Positions 35,916 to 50,289 of a stretch of DNA of 64,000 nucleotides are shown here, piece after piece. The notes beneath the pieces were generated by a model. It was given only the letters and a program-made list of their open reading frames with translations. It ran no database searches and had not been told where the DNA came from. Source of the DNA: Hemerocallis citrina (lineage: Eukaryota > Streptophyta > Magnoliopsida > Asparagales > Asphodelaceae); NCBI GenBank assembly GCA_017893485.1, contig CM030362.1, positions 180,217,166 to 180,281,165 on the forward strand. Direction: 5' to 3'. Each line of letters opens with the position of its first letter. Position 1 is the first letter of the stretch. The position numbers and the translations under genes were made by a program.

Positions 35916-37436
35916 TTATTGTTTTGGATTTGGATTGGGCTTACCTTCAGCCCCAAACCATAAAACAGCTAAGCCCGACACTCATTAAAGTGGAGTGGCT
36001 TAGGTCAAGTTGGTTAAAATCCCAAATCCAAAAACCAAAGCCCAACCCCATTATTAAACCCACCTGAGAACAGTCATGGGATAAAATGGGTAGGGTTTGG
36101 ATTTTAAAGTCCCAAAACCCCGAATCTGATCCGATCTGACCCGAGACCCTCTCCTTCTTCGTTCTTACACCTGATGCCCACTCATGTGGTGGCGAGATAA
36201 GGCATCACCCCCAGCCCGCCTAGGTGGTGACGGCGGCTTGGTCATCGGCGACAATTCTGGTGTTCCTTTGGCAACCCTCGCCCTCCCTCCTTTTGTCTTC
36301 CAAACGCAAATCTAACACCTCTACCTCGGTGTTATAGGTTTCACCCCTTTCCGATGGCTTTGGCGGCGAACTTCGATGGTGAGGCTAGCGAGGCTGCCAA
36401 TGGTGGCCCACGTAATTCATCAACCTCTTTCCTTGTGATGTGATACCAAATACAATCGGCTATCATGAGCACTCCTTGTCGTCATCACCATCGCCACTGG
36501 CGAACAACAACAAATCCAAACAATAACAATAACAAGATGAACGCAGGAGAAAATCTCAATCAAATTCATAAAATAAAATTGAAATTACAATCCGAGTTTA
36601 ACCTCATCGGTGCCCTGCTTTTCATCCACTAATAGAGCATTGAGTGTGCAACGCCCATGTTTATAGAAGAAAAGAAAATAGTGAGCTAACTAACTAGTAC
36701 ATTCTAGCTGGGACCCGCCACTAATTATCCCTCTATTCATAGGCTGCCACCTGCCATGTGCACACCTCGTGAAATTCAAATAAAAGGATCTTATTACAAA
36801 ACGACTGGGTTATTTGCAAAAACCCCCCTAAAAGAAAGAAATTCACCCAGGGACTGATATATAACTTTTAGGACTGATATGCAAAGATCTGCGCAGTTAA
36901 GATACAACTTGTAGAGCACCTTGTCATCTCATTTACTTCAATCACCTCCATGATCAAGAAAACCCATCAAACGAAGCTTAATCACAGGGAGGTTTTCAAT
37001 CGAGATGATCCCCATCGTTCGAACGAGATGATGATGCCCGGTTTCATCAACCGCCTCCACTCCCCGAGGTGGCCAACGAAGAATTCGATTGTTGGGAAAA
37101 AGAATCCAAAGTTAGGGTTTTTCAAACTAAGAGTTATTCTCATGCAAATCAAAAATCCATTTTTTTATTTTAATCACTTTTGAATTTCAAAAATTCAAAT
37201 AAAGATAATTAATAAAATTATCCCACATCAATTTTCAATAATTAATCTCCAAGAATTACAAGCTAATGATCTACAACTTCAAACTGAAAGACTTCATTAA
37301 ATTAAAGATTCGATTTTAATTCTATAAAACATCAAACAAATTGTAGAAGTTTATTCAATCTACTTTCTACCCGATTTTTTTCAAGATTTTGAATCTTTAT
37401 TACTTAATCCAATTAAACAATACCAAGATCGAGCCT
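35916..37436. other. unassigned sequence
   Basis: Repeats of 'CCAAA(A)CC'-type words up to about 36110, a GC-richer stretch at 36130-36400, then AT-rich DNA. I find no recognisable protein or structural RNA. The last part may be internal sequence of the LTR element whose PBS-like site lies at 37437. Confidence 0.4.
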
Positions 37437-38150
37437 AATGGCTATGATACCAATTTTAGGCATATATTCATCATTCAATGCATAACAAAATACCATAGAC
37501 ATGCATAAGGACACAGAATAGATAAACCCTAGCATGATACTATAAGGGGTTGATCTTACATTGGTTTAACGAAACGGTTGCGGAAGCGGTGTCCTTTGTA
37601 ATCGTTCTAGATGAGGAACTCCACACATTGTTCACACTTTCAAGACCTCGGATCCGAACTTCATGTAGTGAATGGTAGATAGCTAGAAAGAGAACTTCTT
37701 TCTCTTTCAAGGAAAACTGGGAGGAGATTGTATGAGGATCAATCTCTCTATTATATCGGTGGAATATTGCATATATCGTCAGATGACATATGGCATGTTA
37801 TACGACATACCACAACCCTATCCTCCACCCTTCTATATATAGGAAGTCAAGGGGATATCTAATCTAAGGGTTGGATCTATTCCAAATTTATCCAATGCCT
37901 CCCAATAATTCTATTGATAAGAGGGTATGTATCTCTTCACAAGATATGACATCTACGACAAATCTTTTGGAGAATCATCTCTTGGAGGCCAGGCCACCAC
38001 CCCAAGGGGTCGGCCGGCCTCCCCTAGAGAGGAGATGGGCCCAACGACTAATAGTTTCTAAATTCGGTAGTAATATTGGGTAATATAGAACATATTAGGA
38101 GTATCACTAGACAAATTTCCAATCAGGGTCATATGACTCGAGGCAGTGCA
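37437..38150 (-). repeat. candidate copia-type LTR with PBS-like site
   Basis: The minus strand reads TTGGTATCATAGCC at 37441-37454, one base off the common copia primer-binding site TTGGTATCAGAGCC (initiator tRNA-Met). Upstream on the minus strand is a sequence with a TATA box (CCTATATATAG, about 37834-37844), as expected of U3-R-U5. The outer border is not defined and no second LTR was found, so this is a partial or relic element. Confidence 0.35.
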
Positions 38151-38309
38151 TCTTAGTGTTGGATTAAAATTTAATAAACTCACAATGTTTATTTCCTAAA
38201 ATGTTTTTAAATCCTTAGTTAGCAGAAGTTTTAAGAAATCATAAGTTAACTAGCTAACCACCCATCTTTGTGTATTAACCAAGAAATAATACAATGAACC
38301 TATCATTAG

Positions 38310-40885
38310 AATTTTATTTAGGCAAAACTTTAAAAAAACCCACTGAATTTTTTCATTTTAAAAAAACCTCACTGAACAACGTTTTAAAAAAAAACACACA
38401 CCGACGGACTTAGGTTCCGTTAGGGTTTATGTCACGTGCATCGCACGTGACTTTTTTCGAACGATTTTGCCCATCGATCAGGATCGCTGGATGTTTCAGA
38501 AAAACTCGCACCTATGATCAACGGTCTAGATCTCACCTCAAAAGAATTTTTTATTGCTTTTAATTCTTTTTATTAATTTTAAATTCGGAATAATTAATTA
38601 AAAATTCCCAAAAAATATTTAAAATTTTGGGTTAATTAATTAAAAATTCTTTAAAATAATTATAAATTCGGAGAAAACTAAAATATTCCAAAAAATATTT
38701 ACAAATTTTGAATAATTGTTTTTAAAAACCAAAAATTAATTATGAAAATTGGGAAATTTGATTTTTAATTTTGAAAAATGATTTAAAAATAGGAAAATTT
38801 CTAGAAAAAAACTGGAAAAAATCAAGAAAATAATTAGAAATTTAGAGTATTTAATTAAAAGTCCAAAAATTCATTGAAAAATAGGGAAATTTGATTTATA
38901 ATTTTGAAAAAATTGATTAAAATTTTGGGGAAAATTCGGAAAAGTCCAGAAAAAACTGAAAAAATTCCTAAAAGTTCTACAAAGATGCAACAACTTCCAA
39001 ATGCTCAATTTTTTTGGGACAAATATGCCAACAGATCAGGAACGGTGGGTCTCCCAGAAAAGCACGCACCTATGATCAACGGTTCAGATCTCTTCAAAGC
39101 ATCATTTATTATTTGAATTATGTTTATTAATTTTTAATTGGGATTAATTAATTAAATATTCCCAAAAATAATTTAAAATTTTGATTAATTTATTAAAAAT
39201 TCTAAAAAATAATTATAAATTTGGAAATTTGGAAATTTTCTAAATAATTATAAATTTAGAATAATTATTTTTAAAAACATAAAATTAATTATAAGAATTG
39301 GAAATTCGATTTAAAATTTTGAAAATATGATACAAAATTTGAAAGAAAAAAAATTGAAAAAATCTTGAACAACTAGAAAAATTCAAAAAAAAACGATTTA
39401 AAATTTAGATTAGTTAATTAAAAATCCAAAAATTAATTATAAACATAGGGAAATTTGATTTATAATTTTAAAAAGCAATTAAAATGGGAAAAGTTAGAAA
39501 AAAAATCCAGATAAAACTAGAAAATTTCTGAAAAGTTGTACAAAGATGCAACTACTTCCAAAAATTCACTTTTTTTGGAAAAAGTGCCCACAAAGCAAGA
39601 ATGCTGGATCTCCCAAAAAAGCATACACCTATGATTAACGGTCCATATCTCTTCAAAGTATGATTTATTGTTTTTAATTCGGATTAATTAATTAGAAATT
39701 CTTAAAAATAATAAAAAAATCAGTAGCTTACTGAGGATCTTCGACTGGATGAGGTCGCTGCATAAAAGTAATAGTTTAGTAAGGTTGTCTGAATCAACTG
39801 AATAGTTAAGTGACATTTTTTGAAAAAAAAAAAGGCAAGAGGATTGTTGTATTTTAATAAAACCAGTACCTCAAATTAATTTTTTTAAATGTCCTAGATT
39901 AAACCTTGAAGCTCCAAAAAAAATTGAAAAAACATGTATCGTATGTACAGATTAAATCCCCCAATTCCGTGATTAGTATAATCATTTTTTCTAGATTTTT
40001 CCTTTTTTTTCCAATTTATAATTGTTTTCAAAAATTATAAATCAAATTTTTAGATTTTATTAATTATTTTTTTATTTTTAATTAACTATTCTAAATTTCT
40101 AATTATTTTTTGCAAATTTTTTTAGCTTCTGGATTTAATCTAGGGCATTTTTTAAAAAAACAATTGAGCTACTGGTTGTGTTAAATAAAAAACAATCCTC
40201 TTTCCTTTTTTTTTCCAAAAAACATCATTTAGCTATTCAGGTGGTTCGAAAAACCGCACTAAACTACTGCTTTTATGCCGAAACCTCATTCAGTCGTAGA
40301 TCCTTACTAAAGTACTGATTTTTTATTTTTTTTTAGAATTTCCAATTAATTAATGCTAATTAAAAATAATAAATCATTCTTTGAAGAGATATGGACTGTT
40401 AATTATTGGTGCGCGCTTTTTGGGAGAACCAACGTTCCTGCTCTGTGGGCATTTTGGTCCCAAAAAAAGTGAGCTTTTGGAAGTAATTGCATCTTTATAG
40501 AAATTTTAGGGATTTTTCCAGTTTTTTCTAGACTCTTCCTAATTTTTTCAATTTTTAATCATTTTTTTCAAAATTTTAAATCAAATTTACCTATTTTTTA
40601 AATTAATTTTTGGACTTTTAATTAATTATTCTAAATCTCTAATTACTTTTTTGAATTTTTCTAGATTTTTTATAATATTTTAAATCATCTTTATCAAAAT
40701 ATAAAATCAAATTTCCAAATTTTTATAATTAGATTTTGGTTTTTTAAAATAATTATTCTAAATTAATAATTAATTTTTGGAATATTTTCGTATTTTTCAA
40801 ATTTATAATTATTTTTTAAATTTTTTAATTAATTAATTTGAATTAAAAATTATTAAAAAAATTAAAAACAATAAATCATAGTCCC
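38310..40885. repeat. AT-rich tandem and fold-back repeat
   Basis: Three direct units of about 558 bp are marked by ACGGTYYANATCTC at 38521, 39079 and 39638. Each is followed by AT-rich filler such as TTAATTAATTAAA. A further copy lies inverted at about 40380-40420, and the segment around 39720-39830 reappears inverted at 40210-40325. The centre of symmetry is near 39.97 kb, so 39.55-40.50 kb could form a long imperfect hairpin. No ORF of note. Ends and target duplication not found. Confidence 0.7.
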
Positions 40886-42847
40886 CAGCAGAAGTTGTAC
40901 CAGACAAGACACCCTACGAGGTATGGTACAACATAAAAGCAAAGGTGAATTTCTTGAAGGTGTTTGGACGCATTGCCAATGCTCACATTCCAGCCCAAAT
41001 TTGAAAAGAAAAATTTAATGAAAAAAAGGCAAAAAATACATCTTTATTGGATATAGTGAGGAATCAAAAGCCTATAGATTATATCACCTAAATGCTAACA
41101 GCTTGTGTTTACTGCAGATGTTTTTGTTTATTAAATAACTTTATGGGAATGGGAAGAAAATCAAGCCACCACTCCAAGCATAGTCGCAGAAGAAAGTAGA
41201 GGATCTTCCTTATCTTATCAAGACCCTCCAAGTCCGAGATCGAAGGTATCATTAACCACAGATTCACCACTGAGAAAGGTGTGTTCATTGCAAGATGTTT
41301 ATAATTTTTGTGATAGGGCCTTCTCTTCTGAACCATATGTAATCGAAGAAGGCATCAAAATATGAATGCTGGAAGAAGGCCATGGACGAGGAGATCACTA
41401 TCATCGAGAAAAATCATACATGGGAGCTGGTGGACCTTCCAAAGGAAAAGGAGGTGATTGGTCTTAAATGGATCTACAAGACCAAGTACAATGAAGATGG
41501 CTCAATTCACAAGCTAAAGGCTCAACTTGTGGCAAAGGGATACCTGCAGCAACCTGACATCAACTTCAATGAGATGTTTTCCCCAGTTGCTCGCATGGAG
41601 ACAATGAAAACTATGTTGGCGCAAGTAGCTCAACTCATGCTTAAGGTGTACCAACTAGATGTCAAATTTGCATTCCTAAATGGAGAACTAGAAGGAGAAG
41701 TGTACGCCGAGCAACCAAAAGGCTACATCATCAAAGGAGAAGGAGACAAAGTGTACCGCCTACCCAAAGCACTATGCAGATTGAAGTAAGCACCACGAGC
41801 CTAGAATGGTAAAATTGACCAACACTTTTGCAAGCATGGTTTTTGGAGAAGTCCAAGTGAGTCATCCTTACACATCAAGAAGTAGGGTGCAGACTTCGTT
41901 ATCATTTGCCTCTATGTTGATTATCTTATTTATTGCAGCACTAATGTGTAAATGGTAGAAGAATTTAAGAAAAAATTGATGCAAGAATTTGAGATGACAT
42001 ATCTAGGTTTAATGAGATATTTTCTTGGCATACAAGTAAAAAAAGGAAGAAGACATATTTATAAGCCAAGAAAAATATTGTGAAGATCTTCTAATGAAAT
42101 TTCACATGACAAATTGCAAGCCAACAGCTACACCAAATGAGATGTTATCCATGCATGATGGGGTGCAAAAGGTGGATGCATCAATGTTCAGAAGCCTTCT
42201 CAGTTTGTTCATATACCTCACCAAGACATAACCCGATATATCGTATGCAATAAGTATAGTTTCTAGATTCAGGAGTGACCCTAGTAAGTGTCGCAATAAA
42301 GTGTATTCTCTGATATCTTCAAGGTATGAAGAATTTTTGGATCAAGTACACATCAAAGGGAGAAAACACACTTGTCGGCTACACCGACAGTGACTGGGCT
42401 GGATGCATCAACGATTGCAAAAGCACATTAGGGTATGCATTTACCTTGGGAGCGAATGTGATATCTTTGTCATCTAGAAAGCAACAGACCATTGCTTTGT
42501 CATCTGCAGAAGCCAAATACATTTCAGCCACACAAGTGTCTCCTGTGAAATAGTTTGGCTCAGAAGGATTTTCTCCAATCTACAGCAAAATCAAGACACA
42601 TCAACACATCTATATTGTGACAACATGTTTGCCATAGCCCTGACGAAGACTCCAACGTTCCATGCCAGGACAAAGCACTTTGAGATCTATCACCACTTCA
42701 TCTGGGATTTGGTAGAAGACAAAGAGATCAAGCTGGAATTCGTCACAACAAACGAGCAACTTGTAAACATCTTCACAAAAGCCTTGTCGATTGAGATGTT
42801 CGTCCAATTTAGAAACTAAATAGAAATTACAAATTAGGAGGGGGGTT
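40886..42847 (+). pseudogene. Ty1/copia pol 3' half (IN end, RT, RNase H)
   Basis: Begins within the integrase C-terminal region (VPDKTPYEVWYN, about 40892-40927) with frameshifts. RT at 41382-41789 has ELVDLPKEKEVIGLKWIYK, QLDVKFAFLNGELEGEVY and, just after the TAA at 41787, the usual 'APRAW' site with its Trp codon changed to TAG. RNase H at 42326-42553 has GYTDSDWAGCINDCKST and SLSSRKQQTIALSSAEAKY, continuing at 42625-42819 (RTKHFEIYHHF; FTKALS). A polypurine tract (AAATTAGGAGGGGGGTTT, 42831-42848) precedes the 3' LTR. The 5' half is missing, cut off at the fold-back repeat. Confidence 0.88.
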
Positions 42848-43262
42848 TGAAATGTAATTTATAATTTTCTAAAGTATTGTAGAAAAGTAGTAATGCATGT
42901 AAGGATGTAGAATAGTTTAGAATATCTTATCTCTAAGAAGCTTTAGAGCAACAAAGTCAAAAATATTCTAGAGTATTATATACATGGTCCTGTCAATAAG
43001 TGTAAAGAAGCTCTAAAGAAATCTAAATCTATAAACTTCAAAACATCTAGAGAAATTTATTATACACTATAAATATATGTTGTATGTAGCACTGGTATCG
43101 GGTCCTATCGGGTCGGGTCCTTCACTACCTATTCCTGGACCCGGCCTTGTACGGGTCCAAAAATTGGACCCGGACCCGGACACGGACCTGTGAGAACCAA
43201 GTCTGGGTCTGGGTCCTTGCTAAAATTTGCTACCCAGTCTTCTTTGGGTCAGGGTCCGATTC

Positions 43263-45901
43263 TGTAGCGCCCTGAATCTCCATAGTGGTGATTCGTAACG
43301 TAATCCAGAATCTTTCCTTCAAACAGTCACAGTACAGGAAAAAATTTTAACAAATTTTATTCCATGATGTACAAGTTCAAGTGTTACAATATTCGCTGCT
43401 CAGTAATTACAAATCATATTTTACAAAAAAATAACAAAAGTGAATAAGGAACACTTGGTACTGTCACTTGGATGCACCATCAGGATTGAGCTTCCCTGGA
43501 CTCTACGGGTCGGCATTTAGCACCCTAAAAGAGTGGGCACATCAGTAATTCTACTAACACAAAGCTGATAAAAACAGCGATCTCCAAACTAAACAAATCA
43601 AAAATGAATGCAAAAGAAAATGACTAAATGGGAAGGAGGTGGGGTCGGGTCCAGTGCATCCGTGTATGATATACTCTAGTATTCTAATGCACACGGCAAG
43701 ATGTACTTAGTCTAATGCAAGTGAGACTTTGAAAATGTATGCATCCCATACTACATACTTTCCAAATCAAGTCGTTACCTCCAAGTTTAGGGATTTGAAT
43801 CCTCTCCATGCATCCTACTCTCGTACTCGTCCTATTCCTGATAAATAGAAATTGGTTGATGATGTTGTAGATTAATCGATCCCACCCGTTCTGCAGTCAC
43901 ATAGTGGTGTCTCAGTTTGCCACAAGTGCCCGGGGCCCAGACCCCATTCAAAAGTCGTGACGAACTTAAAGATACACCGCAGCGTACCTATGGCGCCGTA
44001 TTTCACAGGACCGCAGCCCATACGACCCGTCGTGTCCACCAGCATAGAACTTGAAGGCCTCGAGGGTTTAATCCCCCTATCCACCAAGAAATCTCATCAC
44101 ATCCTTACCACGGTACTTCAGGAATCAACAGTGCAAGATACGTACCACAGCGCGTATCCCTAATGACAGGAGAGTACGTCACCCGATTACTAGTTCGCTA
44201 GAAACTAATGCGGTTATAGGTGATGAGAATATCTAGCTAATATTAAGTCTACTTATACGTGTTATAAGGGCTTGGTCACAGCTTGATCCACAGTCTAGGT
44301 TGCTCCCAGATTCAACGGTTTCCCTAACGGAACCCTAGTCCTTGTCTACCAACCGGCAGCTCCGGCGACGCAACCACCTTGCTCGCTACTTCCCCATCGA
44401 ATTTCACCCTTGACTCGACCTGCAATCACCTTCCATGATTGTGTCGGCACCCGAGTCGGCCCACTTTAATCGCTAATGGTGGAAGTCCTGAAGTTGTCCT
44501 AATAGTTGGTAGGCGTAGGCTACTAATTTGACAAGACCGACTGCTCCACCACCATTCAAGGCACTCCCATATGTCTTAATTAGCATGAGACACAAAAACA
44601 ACTAAGTATGGGGGTATACAACTACACCCCCCCCCCCAGCTCTCCAATCAACACTCGAGAGTAAAGGAGGGTCATGCATATGCAAAATATCAACTCTTTG
44701 AGAGCTGCTGGATCTGTCCAGCGCTAGAAAAATCACATTAATTACTATATAACTCGGAATTTCGATTTCCTGGGCTTTTTGAAAAGCTTAGGGTCTCTAC
44801 TACAAATCCCTAGTGCAACACTTGGGCAAATTCCGAACATCTATATCCAGAAAATCAAAAGTGCACAGACTGTGCGATCAGCCCCAAGTATCGAACGTAG
44901 ACCACGCTAAATTCCATATAAAATCAACCCCTTATCGAAAGATCAAGAAATTTTGGAATCTATAACTAGACACCCAGCACTACATTGTGTCCATAAATTG
45001 CACTTAAACTCCTAATATGCGCAGAGTACAGCTCTTCAAACATGACACAAAATCTCCACTGCTTTTAAAACTTCATCAAAATTCATCAAAAAATTCTAAA
45101 ATTCTGTAATCTTAAAATAAACTCCTACCACAAGTTTCTTGCATAATTTCAAGGCAATGTCACAAATACACACGTAGTTATGCACATAGGAATTTCAGTT
45201 CTAAACCAAATCTGCAGTTTCTGTCTTCTCAGACCAGCGATATTCGGAAAAACTTTTGAGGTATCAAACCACTTCGGAAAAGGGTAAATTTTTGGATTTT
45301 GGTAGTAGACATATACATAAGCTTCCAAAAAAAATTCAGCCAAAAACACCTAGCCAATAATTAATTACGATTTTTCGAAGTTACGACAGATTTCTCAAGC
45401 TGCTGTTTCTGCAGTTAACTTGCTGTCCAAAATTTGGAAACATGTTTGGGCTATTAGATGTCTTCTAAATATTACCAAAAGAACATGTAGGTCCTAGATA
45501 CATAGCAAAACATTCTCCTAAAATTTGAGCTCAAGATTCTTAACCATTCATGAGATAAAAATTCCCAACTATGCATCAAGAATATAGTCCTTAAACCAAT
45601 CTTGAAGAGAAATTATTCTACCACGGAACTTCTTCTCTTCTTAGCATGCTCATCATTCATAAATGGCCAAAAACAAGTTTTTCTTGGTTATTCGTACATG
45701 CAAATTATCACACATAAATAAAAACTAAATTTTTAAGTGTTTAGAGAAATCACCCACTTTTGTAGTTGCAAGAGATTCTCCTCTTTAAGCTTTGCTCCTT
45801 GCTCCTAGGGATTGCTCCTTGCTCTCTACTTCACTTTTACTTTACTACTACTATCAAAAGATCTCTCCATTTTCTTTTCCTTTCTCCTTCTCTACTCTTC
45901 C

Positions 45902-45933
<32 letters not shown>

Positions 45934-46402
45934 TTAAGAAACAAGTATAGGATGAAAAGAGGATGAGAGAATGAATGGAATTGGCTTTTATAGAAATGAG
46001 TGGGAGCGAGTGGGAGCTAGGGTTTCATCTTGGAGCTAGGGCCGGCCATTTTGGTTGAAGGGTGAGGATGAGAGATGAGGGAGTTAGTGGAAGTGGAGGG
46101 TGAGATCTCATGCCAACTCATTTAGTCCTAGAAGCTTTAAGATTTGTCTTGGACTCTCATGAAGACTTCTTCATGAGTAAATTTCCACCCTTAGATCCCA
46201 TCACGATGGTGGTTAGGGTTTGATTAGGTTAAGGGTTATGTTTTACCCTAGATCACCCAACCCTAAGTCTCCATACCCTAATCCTAGTGCACAAAAGTGC
46301 ATGGCTATTCACTTCAATAGTCATGCACCAATTTATTCGTGTAGTAATTTAGAAAAATAATACACACACATATATAATATTTTATTTTATTCGGACATTA
46401 CA
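43263..46402 (-). repeat. long solo LTR nested in the hAT-like element
   Basis: From TGTAGCGCCCTGAATC to ATTCGGACATTACA, 3,140 bp, with a perfect duplication GATTC (43258-43262 and 46403-46407). It is related to 10558-13849: similar ends and a shared GTATGYATCCCATACTACATA block (43738 here, 11025 there). A TATA box on the minus strand (CTATAAAAGCC, about 45985-45995) sets the orientation. A (TA)n run lies at 45906-45932. No internal element sequence. Confidence 0.85.
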
Positions 46403-47053
46403 GATTCGAGTCCAATTTTTTTCTCTCTGGTCCGGTTCGAATTTGGGTCTGAAAAAGATTAACCAGAAACTAACTCTTCAGTAAAAGTTGAAGCATTTAC
46501 TTCAAATTTTAGGTCAACTATTACTTAGTCAAGTACACTCCAAGCTCTAACTAAACGACCTTTACAGATCTCACTAAAAACGATAAACTACAAATCCAAG
46601 AACTATAATTAAGAAACCGAGCTGAATCTAACAACTACACGAAATTCAATGCAAAATCTACCAGATCTGAACTAACATGAACAGAGTGTGTACCTTTCCG
46701 AAGGTCGATGAATGGATGCATCAAACGAACCCGAGCCATCTAGAGAATTATCAAGAACACCTTCGTCGTCTTCGTCTTCGTTTAGAGATTCGGTTCTTGA
46801 TTTCTTTTGTGATCGAGATTGGGAAAGATATTGTTTGTTAAAACCCGAACCTAACTGTAACCCTGTTTCCGTAATTACGTATTTCCTGAATAATTTCGAT
46901 ATTTTAATTATTTATAAACTATTTTGTGCTTAATTGGTTTCGGATCTTTTATTGAGTATTTTATAATCGACAATTATATTCACTTTGAATAACAATATAT
47001 TTTCTATTTTTAATTGATCAACTATTTATATTTTATATTATTCTTATTTGGAT

Positions 47054-47179
47054 TTTAATGAACTTGTTAATCTCAAATTCTATTTTGATGCATATTTTAA
47101 TGAACTTGTTAATCTCAAATTCTATTTTGATGCATATTTTAATGAACTTGTTAATCTCAAATTCTATTTTGATGCATAT
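47054..47179 (+). repeat. 42-bp tandem repeat, three copies
   Basis: ATGAACTTGTTAATCTCAAA recurs at 47058, 47100 and 47142, three nearly identical 42-bp units. They are followed by (ATT)n and (ACT)n trinucleotide runs (47177-47235). The array lies inside the U3-side part of LTR C. Confidence 0.9.
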
Positions 47180-50100
47180 TATTATTATTATTATTATTAT
47201 TACTACTACTACTACTACTATCATTATTATTATTTTAATATTTTCATTGTTATTATTTTTATCAATATTTGTTGTTATTGTTATTAGTATTATCATTATT
47301 GTTATTCTTATTATTGATGTTGTTACAATTATTATTATTAGTATTTTTTTTGTCATGATTCTTATTATTATTATTTTTGTAAAGCCCAATGTCATTACTA
47401 TTATGATTATTATTATTTTTGTTAAAGCCCATTGATTTTGACCTATGTTGTATTATTTAACTATTTAATTTGAAGCCCAACCCAAACTCATTTTCTTATT
47501 GGATCATAGTCTACCCATTAACCCAATACCCTGGTCCCACTATCTCATTATTTAATTCCGTAACCCTAATTCCTCATATCTCTCCACTATCCCTACAATC
47601 TCTCCCCGTTATCACCACTGTTATTAATTAATTATTAAAACCCCTTAAATCTCTTTCTCTCTCTCTCCTTCAAATCAGCCAAAATAAACCCCAGCCAAAC
47701 CCTCATTTCCTGTGCAAACGTAACCCCACCCTAACCCATACTGTACAACCCTCCCGAAACCCTTCATCTTCTTCCTGCTCATCGTCTTCCTCCACGTGCT
47801 CCACCTCGCGAGATGCCGAACCCCGTGCCCTCGTCGAGTCTCACCATCAGCACCTTCATCCTCTCCGACAACCCCCGCTCTGGTCACTCCCGCCCTCATC
47901 TCCACCGCAACTCGCTTCTCGACCGCCATTATCATCCTCATCACCATCTTATCGTCATCCTCCGTCTTCGTCCTCCGCTGAAGCCCACCATCCCCGAGCT
48001 TCCCTCCTCGTCGTCAGCATCGCCCCGCTCGTCTTCGTTGCTGCTCGCCTTCTCAACCCATCACCGAAGAGTCATTCCGCCATTTCCATCGCTTCATCGT
48101 CATCCTCTGCTTCTTCAACCGCTCGCCGTCTCCATCGAGCCACCAACACTGCATTCCGTCGCTCATCCTCCCCTCCGTCGAATCCCCGTTGCCCACCACC
48201 AGCATGCCTCCCTCATCCCTGAGCGCCGTTCATTTTCTTCCGCAACTGCCTCCCGTCATCGACTTCGTCGCTCGACCAGCCCCTGAACCTACTGTCGCAA
48301 GCCTCGTCATCAACCCTGAGTGCCAACACCCCTGCCTCCGTTGCTGCCCTGAGCCCCGTCGCATCTCCATGCCTCCGTCTTCTTCTTCCTCTGGGTTCTC
48401 GTTGAACCCATCGACTGCCGAAGCCCCCTGTTCTCGCCTGTTGCCTATCCCTCGCTCGACCACCATCAACAGAGATCCGTCGCTGCCCTGAGTACCGCTG
48501 TCCACCGTCCATTCACCTCCCGCACTCTCCTCGTCGCCACAGTCGTCACCGCTACAATGCCCCCCTCCCCCCGAGTCGACGCCCTGCCTTCGGACATCGC
48601 TGCACTCGATCACCAACCTCCTCTGCTCTTGGGTCAGCCAAACAGTGCACCTTGCTCATTATCAACCGACGGATCTCCCTTGATCATCACGATCACGATC
48701 ATCATCTTCTTGATCCGTTGATCTCGGCCGTTGATTGCATCACCATCATCATCATCATCATCATCAAGATCTTGATCTCAACCATCGGATCTCTTTCGAT
48801 CATTGCGATCGTGATCATCATCTTGATCTTGATCTTCGATCTCAGCCGTTTGATCATCCGTTCTTGATCCTCATCAAGATCCGTGCCCGATTGTGATTGT
48901 CGTGATCCTTTGCTCGTCGCTGTGTCACCGGGATTTCGATCCTGTTATTCTTCGCATATTCGGATTAATCTAATTGTCGTTCTAAAGGCAAGTCATCTCA
49001 CTCTCGAATTATATTGTATCGTATTCGAGATTGTTTATTGAATTCCACAAGTAGATCTATATTGATTATCGTATATTTGTTATTGTTATCTATCGTTGGG
49101 ATACTACGGATTTACACGAGCGAATCCAAGTAGTAGTTTTGACTTCGTGCCGTCTTTTACCTCCGATTTATAGAGATCTTGCATTGCATTCATGTAGTTA
49201 ATTATTGATTATATGAATAGGGATTATTATTGTATTTCATGTCATGACAATACACAACTATTGTAAATTGTATGCTAGTGTCGGTTGTTATACGATTGAT
49301 GTTGGTGTATTGGTTGATTGTGATTAGTAAGGTTATAGACATTATACACCTTAATACCATGTTCACATAGATGTAACTTGATGTGATTTATATTGTCGAC
49401 CCCTAACTCATCGTTCATAACATTATTATTTTATGCATGAAGAATATGCTGAGACCCTGAAATTTATTGCCAACCTGAACATTACCATGCTGTTTCGACC
49501 TAGATACTGTCATCAAAATCAATAACTTTCTAAATATGAAATGTAGCCACATGTTTCTAGTTTGCAGAACATCCAAAATTTTTGAATTCAGACTTATATT
49601 GCATGAGTTATGATCATTTTACTGTTGCTGCGTTTTATTTTCATATTTATGCATATACCATGTTAACCTAATTAAATAGATGAACTAATGATCAAATATT
49701 ACCATAATAATTTCTAAATTGATAGTCAACATGCTTAGGGTAATGAAAATTATTTTTGTTGATTTTTAAAAATGAATATTTACTACTTTTACATCTGAAA
49801 CTAGTTAACACCGATAACTAGCCAGAAACGGTAACCTGTAAAGAACACTGAAATTTACCTAGCTACTGTTGTCGGATTTTGGACTTTTAATATGCGTTGG
49901 AACCGGGCAGGGGTCTAGTTTCTAGAACTTCTGATGAATCTACTTTTGCTATTCTGTAGCAACGGAAATTCTAATTTTGGTGCAGCAACCTACTGCTGTC
50001 CAGAATTGGATTTCCATGTTTGATAATATATAATTGGATCTATAATGTTGTATTTGGTGCAAATAATTGTATAGATTACATTGCATGATCTTAGGGTTGT

Positions 50101-50289
50101 GTTTTCATCATTCTAGTGTCCCTTATTAATCGCCTTATCGTTTCCCATTGATATTTCTGTCCCTATTGTTCCCTATTAGTAATGCATGTTAATTGAATAA
50201 AGAATGTTAATCAAGCCGGGGTTAAGGATTGACTAGGGTAGTTAATAATGTAGTGATTGTACTCAAAAATGTGGGCCTCAATCCCAAAA

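Noticed and set aside
36340..36430. Start of a host gene at the ATG near 36354
   Set aside because: The frame closes soon, with no domain, splice pattern or neighbours to support it.
47813..48616. Open Pro/Ser/His-rich and Gly/Arg-rich frames on both strands
   Set aside because: They lie in the C-rich leader of LTR C. The frames are open on both strands with low complexity and no domain. The equivalent region of LTR D is C-rich but encodes different peptides.
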